From: Acetatifactor sp.
Lineage (GTDB): Bacteria > Bacillota > Clostridia > Lachnospirales > Lachnospiraceae
Reading direction: 5' to 3'
Assembly: GCA_024693365.1 (NCBI GenBank)
Contig: JAILLF010000029.1
Coordinates: 1-62,292 of the forward strand
DNA length: 62,292 nt
The translations under genes were made by a program, and so were the position numbers. The notes beneath the pieces are model-generated. The model worked only from the letters and a program-made list of their open reading frames with translations. It searched no databases and was not told the origin of the DNA. Below, one piece after another: positions 17,211 to 27,602 of the stretch. Numbering within the stretch: position 1 is the first letter of the stretch; every line of letters begins with the position of its first letter.

Positions 17211-18641
17211 ATGAGCAGAATACGAAGAATAAATGATAAGGGCTTTACCTTGGTTGAGATTATGCTTTCGATAGCGATCTTGGCTTTGATTTCGGTACCC
17301 CTGATGAAATATTTCTCGGATTCTCTTAGGTATTCCGTACAAACTGCGGAGAAACAGAAGGCGACACTGATTGCTCAGGAAACCATGGAGACGATCAGGG
17401 CTCAGAAAAAGATCGTGCAAGAGAACGTTGTGGCATCCCCTTCGCCGGGCGCTACCTTGGGCCCCACGACGTATAAGCTGGCATCGGAGCTTGTCACAAT
17501 GTTTGGCAATTACACTGGAGCGGTTGAGACTCCCAACGTGATTGTTCCGTCTAATTTTGTTTCCACGGGAGCAACCGGAACGGATGCAGCACCCGAAAAA
17601 TTGATCTATCGTTACATTGACCAAAGATCTGGCAAGTATTATATGGAAACGAGCTTTTTCTGCACTACGGATGCTGCTTCCGTCAGCAGCCCCGCCATTT
17701 TAAGCATTGACGACAGAAGAAATGTTGTTGTGGCAGAGAGAGAAGAGGAGGCGGATGCCTTAACTTTCTTTAAAACAGCCAATTTAAATAATTATCTGGC
17801 AGCTACCGGCGCCGTCATCACTAACCCTGTCACAACGGACACGCCTGGCCCTTATGATCCTATCTTTATAACGCCGGAACCCGGACCTACGACGACTCCC
17901 GGACCGGAAGCAAGGTTGCTTACCGAGGAAGAGATCAAGCAGCAAATGAAACGTATTATCTACGTTACGGTCACTAAGCATACCGGAGATACCAATTTCA
18001 ACGTGAGAGCAAATTACGTATATTTTTGTGATGACACGTTTGGTAACGGAGATCCGGACGGACAGCTTATGCGTGTTTCCCCTGATCTTGTAGAGACAAG
18101 CGTGGAAAGACTGGAAGGCATTTATCTGATGTTCAATAAATTAACGCCTGACGGAGATGACATCCAGATCACCTGGGACGTTGAGGGAGCAGTTGATTAT
18201 CCGGACCTTCGATTTATTGTTCAGGACGACGTTGCACCTGGCCCGACCGCTGATCCGACCACTGCACCGACCACTGCACCGACCACTGACCCGGCCGCAA
18301 CTCCGACTACAACTCCGACCACTGCACCGACTACGGATCCCGGTACGGAGTATAATCTAAGAGTTAGTTTTATGGACATGACTTCTGGCACCATGACGAT
18401 ACACAGTAATTTGGATCACATTAATTTTTATAATTTGAATCTTGTAGATGGCAGTTTGGAAAGACCAGAGGATCTTTTGACAAAAGGCACCCCCAGAACC
18501 GATCTTACTGTTCTTCCGCTGAGCGGGGAAGGAATGCCAGTTAGAATCTTTGACGTGGAAGTGAAGGTTTACAAAGATAAGGATGCGTACGTGGCGGGAG
18601 AGGATCCGCTGATTTCGTTAAAGTCAACAAAAGTAGAATAA
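17211..18641 (+). CDS. Large minor pilin with Pro/Thr-rich linkers
   Basis: 476 residues. The prepilin signal is intact (NDKG|FTLVEIML, Glu at mature position 5), followed by the usual hydrophobic helix. The body is much larger than a normal pilin. It has two Pro/Thr/Gly-rich stretches (about residues 210-235, and 345-380 made of TTAPTT-like repeats encoded at about 18240-18345) that look like flexible, possibly glycosylated linkers between folded parts. The ATG at 17211 is 8 bases after GGAGG (17198-17202); a TTG at 17196 would include that site. It is most like a GspI/PilV-type minor pilin by position, but with added domains I cannot name. Confidence 0.75.
   Translation: MSRIRRINDKGFTLVEIMLSIAILALISVPLMKYFSDSLRYSVQTAEKQKATLIAQETMETIRAQKKIVQENVVASPSPGATLGPTTYKLASELVTMFGNYTGAVETPNVIVPSNFVSTGATGTDAAPEKLIYRYIDQRSGKYYMETSFFCTTDAASVSSPAILSIDDRRNVVVAEREEEADALTFFKTANLNNYLAATGAVITNPVTTDTPGPYDPIFITPEPGPTTTPGPEARLLTEEEIKQQMKRIIYVTVTKHTGDTNFNVRANYVYFCDDTFGNGDPDGQLMRVSPDLVETSVERLEGIYLMFNKLTPDGDDIQITWDVEGAVDYPDLRFIVQDDVAPGPTADPTTAPTTAPTTDPAATPTTTPTTAPTTDPGTEYNLRVSFMDMTSGTMTIHSNLDHINFYNLNLVDGSLERPEDLLTKGTPRTDLTVLPLSGEGMPVRIFDVEVKVYKDKDAYVAGEDPLISLKSTKVE
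18241..18345 (+). repeat. Low-complexity Pro/Thr-coding repeat
   Basis: Repeats of a CCGACCACTGCA-like unit encode alternating Thr-Ala-Pro-Thr and Thr-Asp-Pro stretches in the minor pilin. The number of units is likely to vary between strains by slippage. Confidence 0.75.
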
Positions 18642-18672
18642 GACAGGGTTAAACGCTTGCAAGGAGGTTTCC

Positions 18673-20994
18673 ATGAGAGAGAACCGATGGAGGAAAATGA
18701 ATAATAAGGGCGCTTCGCTGATTGCCGTGCTGATTGCGATCGTCGTTGTCGGCGTAATGGGCTCTGTTGTCATGCAGCTTACCATTACCAATCTTCAGAT
18801 GAAGGAAGTGGAACGCCAGGGGAAGAAAAATTTCTACAGTGCCGAGGATTTTGTCGGTTACTTTACCAATCAGATCAACGTAAAGACGGGAAAGCAGCTG
18901 CAGGGTGCCTTCAATGACATGCTTGCCATGTATAAAACGGTTTCCCAGTCTGGTGGCGGCTTAAAAACGGCATTTTCCAAAGCTTATCTCGACAGGCTGA
19001 TTGAGACCTTTGGCGTGGATACCCCGGTGCCTAATCAGAAGAAGAACGGCGAAGAAGTGCTGTATCAGATCGGGTATTATGACATGGACCTTCTGAAAAG
19101 CCTGATATACTCTTCTGGTCTTGACGGTGACGTGAATGACGTGGTTCCGTCAGATTTACAGGACACGGACAAATATGGTTTTTCTTATACACAGTATTCA
19201 GATGCATTATCAAATCTGAGCACGGATGGATTTTATTACGCAGATTATGAAAAGGGTACCTTCACTTTGGGCGGCATATGCGTGTTTGCAAAGGATGATT
19301 TTGGAAACATAACCAAGGTAAAAACGGATTACGTGTTTATTACTCCTGACGTAAATCTGGACGGTAGCAACGTCGTGAAGGAATTCATGAGATACAGTCT
19401 GATCGCCGATCGGGAAATTGAAGTAAACTCCAACAACGTTAAGGTTGACGGTAACGTATATGCGGGAAAAGACGGCATTCAGTTTGACTTAAACAACAGC
19501 GCCAGATTTGTTGGAAAGAAGATAGTTACCAGAGGTGACATTGTTACTTCTGCCGGAAGTACGGCTTACATTGGCAATCCGGATAACAGCACGTACACTC
19601 AGATTTGGGCAAGCAACTATAAGACCTTAAATGACGGAACCGCAGGAGCTAAATTATATGTTTCCGGCGACAGCTATATCGCGGATGACTTGTCGGTAGA
19701 CGGCAATGATTCCGAAGTAGTTATTTCCGGAGCTTACTATGGATATAATTTCCAACAGAATTATGACGTGGCCGCTGCCACGCCACCGGAAGATTCGAAG
19801 TACTCCAGTGCCATTATGATCAATGGTAAGAATGCCATGGTTGACGTTAATGACATTACCAGCTTCATGGTTTACGGCAGATCCTTTATCGGAAGAAATA
19901 AGAACGTTTCCACTGGATCAAATGACATCATGATGGGTGAAGCGATTTCCGTGAAGTCCAATCAGATCGCATATTACGTTCCAAGTGATTGCGTGACGGG
20001 CGGTACCTTGATAAGAGATCTATATGAGAATTACTCCGGCGTTCCGGACATTGATAATTACGTTACCGGTACCGGCGTCACGGAGTATCATTACCTGGAA
20101 GGCGCCACGGAGAAAACCGTGTATTATCTGAAGTTCAAGAGTGAACAGGCAGCAAATGATTTTTATTATGCTTATTTCACCAGCAAGCAGGTTTCGATGA
20201 TGCAGAAGGCGGATAAGTACATAAGCCCTACCAGCAGATCCGTGGTTGTAACCAAGGCAGACGGTACGACGGAGACCGTGCAGCACTATTCCCTGCAGAT
20301 CAATTCCGCAAGAACCGTGTTGCGAGGCGATTATATCTACAGAGACGCGGCGGGGCAGCTTGCTACGGCAAAATGGTCGATTCCCGGAGGCTATTGGGGC
20401 ATGGGACAGACGTATTTTGAATTTGCAAAGGATCACGCCATTCGTTACAAGTCCTTGGCCTTGACGCTTGAAGACAAAAATGATGCCAGCATGGCAGGCA
20501 ACGTAAGAATTCAATCGACCGATCCTACCATGTTCCATAATCTGATTGATGACACGCAATGGGCCGGATTCTTTGTGGATCATGCCGCTGAAGTTACCGA
20601 TGGAAAGTTTGTTAAGCCTTGGAAAGAAAATGAGGCTGATCCCACAACGGATATCATTTTGGCGATCGTCGATAATGCTAGCGGTGATCCTTATCAGATT
20701 CCTGAAGGATATAACCAGGGGCTTATCATTGCAAGCGGCGAAGTGCAGGTAAACAGAGACTTTAGAGGAACAATCATTAGCGGCGACTTAATCAAGTTGA
20801 ATCATGCCGGCGTAACGGTGGAAGCTGATGAAGTGCTGATTTCCAAGATGATTTCCCGGGACGCCATGTTAAAGAGCAATGCATTGTTCTCAAAACTATT
20901 TAAGGATTATTCTAGTTCCGCTTCAAACGTTATGAGTGGATCTTCCGTAGAAAAATACATGTATTTGGATAACTGGACAAAGACGGTGGAATAA
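18673..20994 (+). CDS. Very large GspK/PilX-like pseudopilin
   Basis: 773 residues. A prepilin-like start is present (NNKG|ASLIAVLIAIVVVGVMGSVVM), but the conserved Glu at mature position 5 is replaced by Ala. That is the mark of the GspK/PilX class, which caps the fibre tip and lacks the Glu that binds the next subunit. The following KEVERQGKKNFYSAEDF...YFTNQIN segment is also GspK/PilX-like. The large body (about residues 60-770) has beta-rich, Asn/Gly-rich stretches (SNNVKVDGNVYAGKDGIQF, ARFVGKKIVTRGDIV) resembling parallel beta-helix or polymer-forming cytoskeletal-like repeats. AAGGAGG is 5 bases before the ATG. It probably tops the pilus. Confidence 0.75.
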   Translation: MRENRWRKMNNKGASLIAVLIAIVVVGVMGSVVMQLTITNLQMKEVERQGKKNFYSAEDFVGYFTNQINVKTGKQLQGAFNDMLAMYKTVSQSGGGLKTAFSKAYLDRLIETFGVDTPVPNQKKNGEEVLYQIGYYDMDLLKSLIYSSGLDGDVNDVVPSDLQDTDKYGFSYTQYSDALSNLSTDGFYYADYEKGTFTLGGICVFAKDDFGNITKVKTDYVFITPDVNLDGSNVVKEFMRYSLIADREIEVNSNNVKVDGNVYAGKDGIQFDLNNSARFVGKKIVTRGDIVTSAGSTAYIGNPDNSTYTQIWASNYKTLNDGTAGAKLYVSGDSYIADDLSVDGNDSEVVISGAYYGYNFQQNYDVAAATPPEDSKYSSAIMINGKNAMVDVNDITSFMVYGRSFIGRNKNVSTGSNDIMMGEAISVKSNQIAYYVPSDCVTGGTLIRDLYENYSGVPDIDNYVTGTGVTEYHYLEGATEKTVYYLKFKSEQAANDFYYAYFTSKQVSMMQKADKYISPTSRSVVVTKADGTTETVQHYSLQINSARTVLRGDYIYRDAAGQLATAKWSIPGGYWGMGQTYFEFAKDHAIRYKSLALTLEDKNDASMAGNVRIQSTDPTMFHNLIDDTQWAGFFVDHAAEVTDGKFVKPWKENEADPTTDIILAIVDNASGDPYQIPEGYNQGLIIASGEVQVNRDFRGTIISGDLIKLNHAGVTVEADEVLISKMISRDAMLKSNALFSKLFKDYSSSASNVMSGSSVEKYMYLDNWTKTVE

Positions 20995-21018
20995 GATTAT
21001 GAAACCTAGGAGGCTTTT

Positions 21019-21543
21019 ATGAGATTTCGAGACGATCAAAAGGGTTTTACCCTCATAGAGTTGGTGATAGTGGCTGCCATTGTGACGATTATGTCGTCCC
21101 TGTCGCTGACGATGTTGGGAAGGATTAAATATGCCAATACGGAAAAAATGGTCAATTATGTCTACGATGCTCTGAAAAAGCTTCAGATTAAGGCCATGAG
21201 CAAGTCGGAGCCCAGTTATCTCCATATTTACAAAGAGGGAGATACGTATTATTTTATCCAATCCTCTTCATCAACGTACAGCTCATCGACCATGGGAACC
21301 CAGGGAACGTCCCTGGGCGGTAACATCAAGATTTATAAGGTGGTCGGAGCAACGGGGAGTGAGACGGAGATTACGGGAGGCACTCGGATTGCTCTTTCGT
21401 ACAAAAAGGATGGGTGCCCTCGCAAAACGGATGCCAGCGGAGCTGCTTTGGAAGATATCCGGAAGATTGTGATCAAAGGTTCCTTTGACGCGGAGATCAG
21501 GATCAATCCCAAAACCGGAAAATGTGTTGTAGAGAAACAGTAA
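21019..21543 (+). CDS. GspH/FimT-like pseudopilin
   Basis: 174 residues. The prepilin motif is QKG|FTLIELVIVAAIVTIMSSL with Glu at mature position 5. After the helix comes a small beta-rich domain including a Ser-rich loop (SSSSTYSSS). Size and the YVYDALKKLQIKAMSKSEPSYLHI segment fit the GspH/FimT group of minor pilins. CTAGGAGG lies before the ATG, 25 bases after the preceding gene. It should be processed by the PilD in this operon and help to prime pilus assembly. Confidence 0.8.
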   Translation: MRFRDDQKGFTLIELVIVAAIVTIMSSLSLTMLGRIKYANTEKMVNYVYDALKKLQIKAMSKSEPSYLHIYKEGDTYYFIQSSSSTYSSSTMGTQGTSLGGNIKIYKVVGATGSETEITGGTRIALSYKKDGCPRKTDASGAALEDIRKIVIKGSFDAEIRINPKTGKCVVEKQ

Positions 21544-21567
21544 ACTTTTGGAATGGAGGAGAGCGCA

Positions 21568-22233
21568 GTGAAAAAGCTCAATAATAAGGGTTTATCCCTG
21601 GTCGAATTAATAATTGCCATATCTATGGCGACGATGGTAATTGCTGCGGCAACGGTTTTCCTCTACAACGCAGAACGAAGCTATCGCATTTCGCAGTATA
21701 GCGTGGATCTGCAGATGGAGGCCCAGGTGCTGATGGAACAGATGAGCAACTGGGTTTTGGAAAGCAATCACATGGAGATTGTAAATGGCGGAAAAGCACT
21801 TGTTTTGTACAAGGTTCCGCAGGAGAAATATGCATATTCAACCGGTGCGGCAGAGCCAGTAACCACTGCGGTGCCATGTCAAAGGACAATCATTTACGAA
21901 CGCGATGGAAAATTATACATTGACGTTGATGACACAAAGACGAGAGAAGAGTTAAGAGGAGAGATCAAAACGGTTCCATCCTCCTTCCCTTGCTTTTCAG
22001 CGAGTCCTGATCCTGATGATTGCATCGGTGAGCACGTGGAATTCTTCGACGTCACTTATCCGAACGGAGTTGATCCTGCAAAAGCAAATTCCGTTGAAGT
22101 AAAACTTAGCTTGAAAGAAGGCGGCGCTACGTCGCAGGGGCAAAGCTACATTGTTTATGACGTATTCAGTTTCAGAAATGCCGTACACCTTGTAACTCCT
22201 ACGCCAAGCCCGTCACCCACTTCTGCACCTTGA
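21568..22233 (+). CDS. GspJ/PilW-like pseudopilin
   Basis: 221 residues from a GTG at 21568. The prepilin signal is NNKG|LSLVELIIAISMATMV with Glu at position 5, then a helix and the Tyr-rich YRISQYSVDLQMEAQVLMEQM segment typical of GspJ/PilW. The upstream in-frame ATG at 21553 would begin ATGGAGGAG, which is the ribosome binding site of the GTG, so it is rejected. The protein ends in a short Pro/Ser/Thr tail (TPTPSPSPTSAP), like the linkers of the large minor pilin upstream. With the other three pseudopilins it forms a complete H-I-J-K-like set. Confidence 0.8.
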   Translation: MKKLNNKGLSLVELIIAISMATMVIAAATVFLYNAERSYRISQYSVDLQMEAQVLMEQMSNWVLESNHMEIVNGGKALVLYKVPQEKYAYSTGAAEPVTTAVPCQRTIIYERDGKLYIDVDDTKTREELRGEIKTVPSSFPCFSASPDPDDCIGEHVEFFDVTYPNGVDPAKANSVEVKLSLKEGGATSQGQSYIVYDVFSFRNAVHLVTPTPSPSPTSAP

Positions 22234-22261
22234 CCATAAGTCTCTCAGGGAGGAACTGAAA

Positions 22262-25200
22262 ATGAGAAAAACACAGAACAGACACATGAAGAAAAGGATT
22301 TTTTCCGCAGCCTTGGCTTTGGGCATGGTTTTGTCGATGTTGCCCTCTGACGGCATAGAAGCAGCAGCCAAGAAGGTTGTTTCGGATGCGGCAAGGGGTG
22401 ACGTGACGTATACGTATAGTAATTATACGAATGCGAAAACTGTGGCCCGTGAGAGAAAGGCGTGGAAGGACAATTTAGCAACGGGGATTATTGTGGATTC
22501 CTCGCAAACGAAGGGCTCTAAGGAAAATCCGTTTGTCATTTTGGAAGTGGTTCCGTATAAGGACTATTCTTCCATTGGTTATTTGGCTGAAGAATGCGAG
22601 CCGGCCAATATGTATGAGCTTGGCGGAAATAAATTAGTGATTGATACCCTCACCGGTCCGGATGGGGATTTCTTTGGTTTTGGAAAATTCATGTTGCCGG
22701 CTGGCAACGTGTACTTCTTCCCAGATGAGAAAGAAGGAGACGTTAGCTTTTATCAGAATACGAATTTAACCGGAGAAGAAGTTACGATCGACAGTGTTAC
22801 CATTGCATCTCACCAGAGTGCACTCCAGTTTACGGATGATCAGTGGGAAGCGAAGAAGAAAACGGCTCTTGCAGATCCAAACGCCAAGATTTTGGGATAT
22901 TATGAGGTTGTTCCCAAGGGTGATACAAAGGCAAAATTTATCCTGAAGAAGGAAACTACTTCGGATGCAGAAGGGCATGACGTTACTACGAGAAGCATTA
23001 TCAAGGCGGACGACTCCAATAGAAGTGAAGCATCGCTCATCTGGCATACCATGAATACTTATGAAATTAACCAGGCTGCCAGTGAGGGTGTTAATACCTC
23101 CCGTATGTTTTATAGCCTGGCGAACTTGAATAATGCGGCTTATCCAACCTTAAAGATTGACGTAGATGAGGATTCCAATTATGTTGGAAACCGTTTTTAT
23201 ACCGAGAGAATCCCAAGCACCGAAGATCCTTTTTATGACGTAACCGGTGATTTCTACGTATATCAGAGCTATGATCTTTTTGCTAAGAAAACACTTGGAC
23301 TTTCGGATGCACAGGCAAAGAATTATTCCATCACCGTAAAGACCATTACGCCCTATGAACTTGATCAGAACCGTGGATGGATTGATATCGCTGATCTGGT
23401 TTATTTCAATGCTGATCTTACCGTGTTTAATGACAAGGATGGCGACGGAGAAAAGGATGACGACGAGGCTGGTCTGGTTGATCTTTGGCAGTCGACCAGT
23501 GCCGTTGGCCGGGATTTCATGAACCGTTTCCATTATGGCAACAGTCTGGATGCTGATGGAAAACCAGATCCCGTCAAGGGATTTAGAGGAACGTATGATT
23601 ATGATCACATTCCGAAGATGGGACCGTCCACGACCAGCGCTTTGAAGGATGAGGCGAACTACCTCAATAAGAGCAGAGAGTTAACGTTGGACGTATTTTA
23701 CAAAATCCTAACAAGAGTAACCAAGACAAATAATCATCTGGCAGTGATTTTTGATCAGAATTGTACGGATCCTGCTTACAATGACACGAAGACTGGTATT
23801 AAGTATTACAGATACCGCCTTGGCTACAATAGAGATGAAAGAACCAGAATTGATGACAGATATGATGCGACTGGATACAAAAATAACGTAGCAAAGCTAT
23901 GGCTGGCTTGTACCTCTGCTAACCCCGGTTTGGTTCAGAGATTTATGATTGACGGAAGCATTGACGCAGCCGGTAATGGAACGGATCCTAAGGGCCAGTT
24001 GGAGGTGGTTGCTGCAACCGGAGTAATTAAGTACAAGGCTGATTCCCGTAAATATCCCACGGGAAGAGGTGAGGCTACGAATACAGACAATGCCAGAGAA
24101 TACTGGTCCGGTTACACCTTCTATTGTGCCGAGGATAAAATCACCGGCGATCTCACGCATTCTGAGCAGCAATGGGAGTATTGGGAAGGCTATGCAGGCG
24201 AAGCTGAGCACGATGAGGATTGTTATTACGTTCAGGGCCACGTGTTTGTTACCCCTTACGGAACTAACCTGGTTGACGGATATACCAAGGTTTATTCCAA
24301 CAGCAATCTTACGTTTTCGAGCGGAAGATATTTGGACTTTAAGGAATTTCTGGGCACTTACGGCGGCACGGCATCTCCTACGGCTGATAAGGCGTCTTCA
24401 AGCCTTGCAACCAAGTATATTGTGGACGCGGATCATGTCGTAAATTATTATCTGAATGATCTTACGGTTTTGGATATTGAACCAAGCGTTAAGATGACGG
24501 CCAGCAACAGTCATCTTGTTGGAGAGCGTGCTTACGAATGGCAATTCGGATACAAGGACGTCTTCAAGCTGATTCCAAAGCGCATGGGTACGGACACCAG
24601 AGTTGCAAAGATCGAGCATGAAGTGATGCAGGCATTTGTTGCTAAAAACGAAGATCTTAACAGTACTTATGACCTGATTTACATTGGCGATGATGTTGGC
24701 GGCCTATGGACCGGCAAGGACGTAAGGGACATTTATGGTCGTAGAGGACAGAATTGCCTCAGTGATCTGTCCAGAACGGATTTTGTCGATAACGAAATGG
24801 ATGGTTGGGTATATTTCCATATTGGTGACATTCTGTACATCGCAGATGATTACAAGAATTCGTCTGGATTTTTAAGTGGTGACGTGACGGCAAAAACAAA
24901 AACCCGTCAATCCGGAAATGATTTGACTAACAAAAAGATGGCTAAGTTGGTTGACTACTTGAAGGCAGGATATCCCATTGTTGTTGCGGACAATTTATAT
25001 CCCAGAAATCTTGGTGATGGAGTAAAGACTTACGTAGATCCTACTTCCGTAATGAACAAATTCCTGACAGATCGTGACAATGATCCGTACAATGGTTTGA
25101 ATTACGAGACAGGGTATTTTGAGAATTGTTATTATACCAAGAAGATGTTGCAGCATATTGACAAAAGCATCAGTAATCGCATGAAAGGTAAGGTGACAAT

Positions 25201-27568
25201 TGTTTCAGGACCTACAATTTATGACAGCGCAGATTTAGCGCATTCTTATTTGTCGGCACCTGACGGTTATGCGGTATTGAACTTCGTGGTAGACGTTCCG
25301 AATACTACGGATTATATGTATCGCGTTTTTGTAGACCGTAACAGAGACAGTAACTTTACTGCAGATTCTACGGATGATGAGAAGAATGAAGTAATTACTT
25401 CCGGTTACATTCCCATCACGAGATTGCATAACACGCTCAACATTCCCATGCCTGATAAGTGGGTAGGATTTGTTCAGTGGCGTATTGAGGTTGTAAACAG
25501 GAGTAATCCTGCCAAGAGATATTCGCTCGAAGGGTGTTCGGCCGTAGCAGCAGATCCATCAGCTCCTGCAAACAGTGACAGAGCAAAGAAAAAGATTGTG
25601 GCGTTGCAGATCATGCCGACGCATAACTCTCAGGACGGCAGTTCCACAGAAGATCTTCCTTCGAAATCCTGGGTACACCTTGGAAACAGAACTTGGGATA
25701 AGCGGACTGCGTTACCTACCGCAGATACCAGTTGGCAAGACCTTTATAATCAAGTACAAGATTTTGACATCGAAGTGATTGAGATTACGTGGCGTCAGTT
25801 CATGCAGTTATTTAAGCCGGAAGGCGCTGAAGCGAAGTTCAAGTTTAACATGGGTGCGCCCATCGATATTTCGGATGACGTTGCGACTTCCAATCCTCGC
25901 AAGGACGTGCTGGAAAGAATTGAAAAGAAGCCCATTAACTTCTATACCAGTGGAGGAAATAAAGATAAGTATCAGCCAGTTTCTGCGGCCAATACGGACA
26001 AATATTATAAGCTTGAAGATTTCAACATGATCGTTCTCGGGTTCGATGATGCGTATGGTTTCTCCGACATGTCGAATGAATATGGCAACGTGGAGTATCT
26101 GTATTACTTTGCTCTGAAGGGTTGCAGTATCTTGTTTACGCATGATACCACGTCACAGTGGAGTGATAAGAATAAGAGTGCTTGGAATACTTTGTGGAGT
26201 GGCAAGAACTTAAAGAATAATGAGAGTACTTGGCATGAAGTGAGAAGATTCGGTTATACCGGTAATACCATGATGCGTGAAATCATGGGTATGAACCGCT
26301 ATATGAAACAAAGCACCAATCTTACTGGCGATACGAATGCTTACGTTAATTTCCGAAGCGGATTGGCAGATGATATCAGGCAATATGTTTCTCTTAGCAA
26401 CATAAAATATGATACCACTTACGATTCCATGTCTAAGGACGGTTTGCATGGCTTTAGTTTATACAATTTGCTTCGCTATGCTTGCGGCGGTGCGAGAAGC
26501 AATAATGGCTCGGATGGTCGTACGCAGAACAAGTACATGGCCATTCGTCCGAGCGATAATACCAAGTTTGATAATGGCGGAGCCTTTACTATCGGCGGTA
26601 ACACGCTGACGGAAGTTGTTTCCAGGATTAACGAAGGCCAGATTACGCAGTATCCGTTTACTATAGTTACGGGAAGCGGAGCAAGTAAATCTACTCAGTT
26701 TAAGATTGGTAAGACGCATGGCCAGTGGTGGCAGTTGAATATGGAGGATGAAGACCTGACGGTATGGTACACGTTGGATGATCCTTACGTATGTAACGTA
26801 TCGGGCGTAAATGCAAATGATTATAAGGCACGTAACAGTGGATCTCAGGAAAACTGCCTGATGTATAGTGCAGTACCTTATGACGCGGCAAATAACTTCT
26901 ACATCTTCAGTAAAGGTAACATTTTCTATTCCGGCGTGGGACACAGTAACGTTGGTTCGGAAGAGGAGAAGAAGCTGTTTGTTAATACGCTGGTTGCAGC
27001 ATACAGACCGAAATTTGGACTTCCCTTCGTTCAGGTTACCAGTGCGGAAGCAAGCCTGACCAAGACGTCGCCCCGAACCTATGGCGTAACGCTTCCCGTA
27101 GATTACGTATATAATTCTGACGGAACCATTAACTGGACGAAGTCTGAGATTATTACCAGCGGTGCATCTACGGATTTCATCGAAGGCAATTACATTTACG
27201 TGAAGTTTAAGGCAATGGATAACAATGGTTGTAGCACGATTTACACGACTGCTCATTATGCAAAAGCTAATGGAAAGTCTTCCGCTACGGAAGTTGCAAT
27301 TTATTCTTCTCTGACAAATGCAAAGAGTGGCAATGCCATGACGCCTACAAAGACTCGCGTTGAGAACGTTGACGGTACGGACATGACAAAGAAGTTCTAC
27401 GATCTGACGGTAGGCAATGAGTATTACGTAAGATTTTTGAAGTCGGATCTGGGCAATGCCAATAGATACAGAATACTGTTTGAGTCCTACAATAACCGCG
27501 TGACAAGCGGCGAAATGGATAAGACGTATCTGGAATTCAGGGCTCAGCCGCTCTTCAACCTTGACTAG
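22262..27568 (+). CDS. Giant secreted DUF5057-like protein of the pilus operon
   Basis: 1768 residues with a Sec signal peptide (basic start, hydrophobic FSAALALGMVLSML, likely cleavage after the EAAA region, about residue 35-38). I recognise it as resembling the DUF5057 group. The opening mature segment has FVILEVVPYKDYSSIGY (about residue 90). Two parts look like flavodoxin-like or glutamine-amidotransferase-like folds: DLIYIGDDVGG...LVDYLKAGYPIVVADNLY (about 803-915) and IVALQIMPT...MIVLGFDDAYG...CSILFTHDTTSQW (about 1110-1300). There is no LPXTG, membrane anchor or catalytic motif I can name. It follows the pseudopilins by 28 bases (GGAGG before the ATG) and is the last gene before a strong terminator, so it is co-expressed with the pilus. 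A tip adhesin, pilus-secreted enzyme or surface receptor are possible; function is unknown. Confidence 0.65.
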   Translation: MRKTQNRHMKKRIFSAALALGMVLSMLPSDGIEAAAKKVVSDAARGDVTYTYSNYTNAKTVARERKAWKDNLATGIIVDSSQTKGSKENPFVILEVVPYKDYSSIGYLAEECEPANMYELGGNKLVIDTLTGPDGDFFGFGKFMLPAGNVYFFPDEKEGDVSFYQNTNLTGEEVTIDSVTIASHQSALQFTDDQWEAKKKTALADPNAKILGYYEVVPKGDTKAKFILKKETTSDAEGHDVTTRSIIKADDSNRSEASLIWHTMNTYEINQAASEGVNTSRMFYSLANLNNAAYPTLKIDVDEDSNYVGNRFYTERIPSTEDPFYDVTGDFYVYQSYDLFAKKTLGLSDAQAKNYSITVKTITPYELDQNRGWIDIADLVYFNADLTVFNDKDGDGEKDDDEAGLVDLWQSTSAVGRDFMNRFHYGNSLDADGKPDPVKGFRGTYDYDHIPKMGPSTTSALKDEANYLNKSRELTLDVFYKILTRVTKTNNHLAVIFDQNCTDPAYNDTKTGIKYYRYRLGYNRDERTRIDDRYDATGYKNNVAKLWLACTSANPGLVQRFMIDGSIDAAGNGTDPKGQLEVVAATGVIKYKADSRKYPTGRGEATNTDNAREYWSGYTFYCAEDKITGDLTHSEQQWEYWEGYAGEAEHDEDCYYVQGHVFVTPYGTNLVDGYTKVYSNSNLTFSSGRYLDFKEFLGTYGGTASPTADKASSSLATKYIVDADHVVNYYLNDLTVLDIEPSVKMTASNSHLVGERAYEWQFGYKDVFKLIPKRMGTDTRVAKIEHEVMQAFVAKNEDLNSTYDLIYIGDDVGGLWTGKDVRDIYGRRGQNCLSDLSRTDFVDNEMDGWVYFHIGDILYIADDYKNSSGFLSGDVTAKTKTRQSGNDLTNKKMAKLVDYLKAGYPIVVADNLYPRNLGDGVKTYVDPTSVMNKFLTDRDNDPYNGLNYETGYFENCYYTKKMLQHIDKSISNRMKGKVTIVSGPTIYDSADLAHSYLSAPDGYAVLNFVVDVPNTTDYMYRVFVDRNRDSNFTADSTDDEKNEVITSGYIPITRLHNTLNIPMPDKWVGFVQWRIEVVNRSNPAKRYSLEGCSAVAADPSAPANSDRAKKKIVALQIMPTHNSQDGSSTEDLPSKSWVHLGNRTWDKRTALPTADTSWQDLYNQVQDFDIEVIEITWRQFMQLFKPEGAEAKFKFNMGAPIDISDDVATSNPRKDVLERIEKKPINFYTSGGNKDKYQPVSAANTDKYYKLEDFNMIVLGFDDAYGFSDMSNEYGNVEYLYYFALKGCSILFTHDTTSQWSDKNKSAWNTLWSGKNLKNNESTWHEVRRFGYTGNTMMREIMGMNRYMKQSTNLTGDTNAYVNFRSGLADDIRQYVSLSNIKYDTTYDSMSKDGLHGFSLYNLLRYACGGARSNNGSDGRTQNKYMAIRPSDNTKFDNGGAFTIGGNTLTEVVSRINEGQITQYPFTIVTGSGASKSTQFKIGKTHGQWWQLNMEDEDLTVWYTLDDPYVCNVSGVNANDYKARNSGSQENCLMYSAVPYDAANNFYIFSKGNIFYSGVGHSNVGSEEEKKLFVNTLVAAYRPKFGLPFVQVTSAEASLTKTSPRTYGVTLPVDYVYNSDGTINWTKSEIITSGASTDFIEGNYIYVKFKAMDNNGCSTIYTTAHYAKANGKSSATEVAIYSSLTNAKSGNAMTPTKTRVENVDGTDMTKKFYDLTVGNEYYVRFLKSDLGNANRYRILFESYNNRVTSGEMDKTYLEFRAQPLFNLD

Positions 27569-27602
27569 TTATCAGATACAAATATTTAGTCATAAATAAT
27601 TG

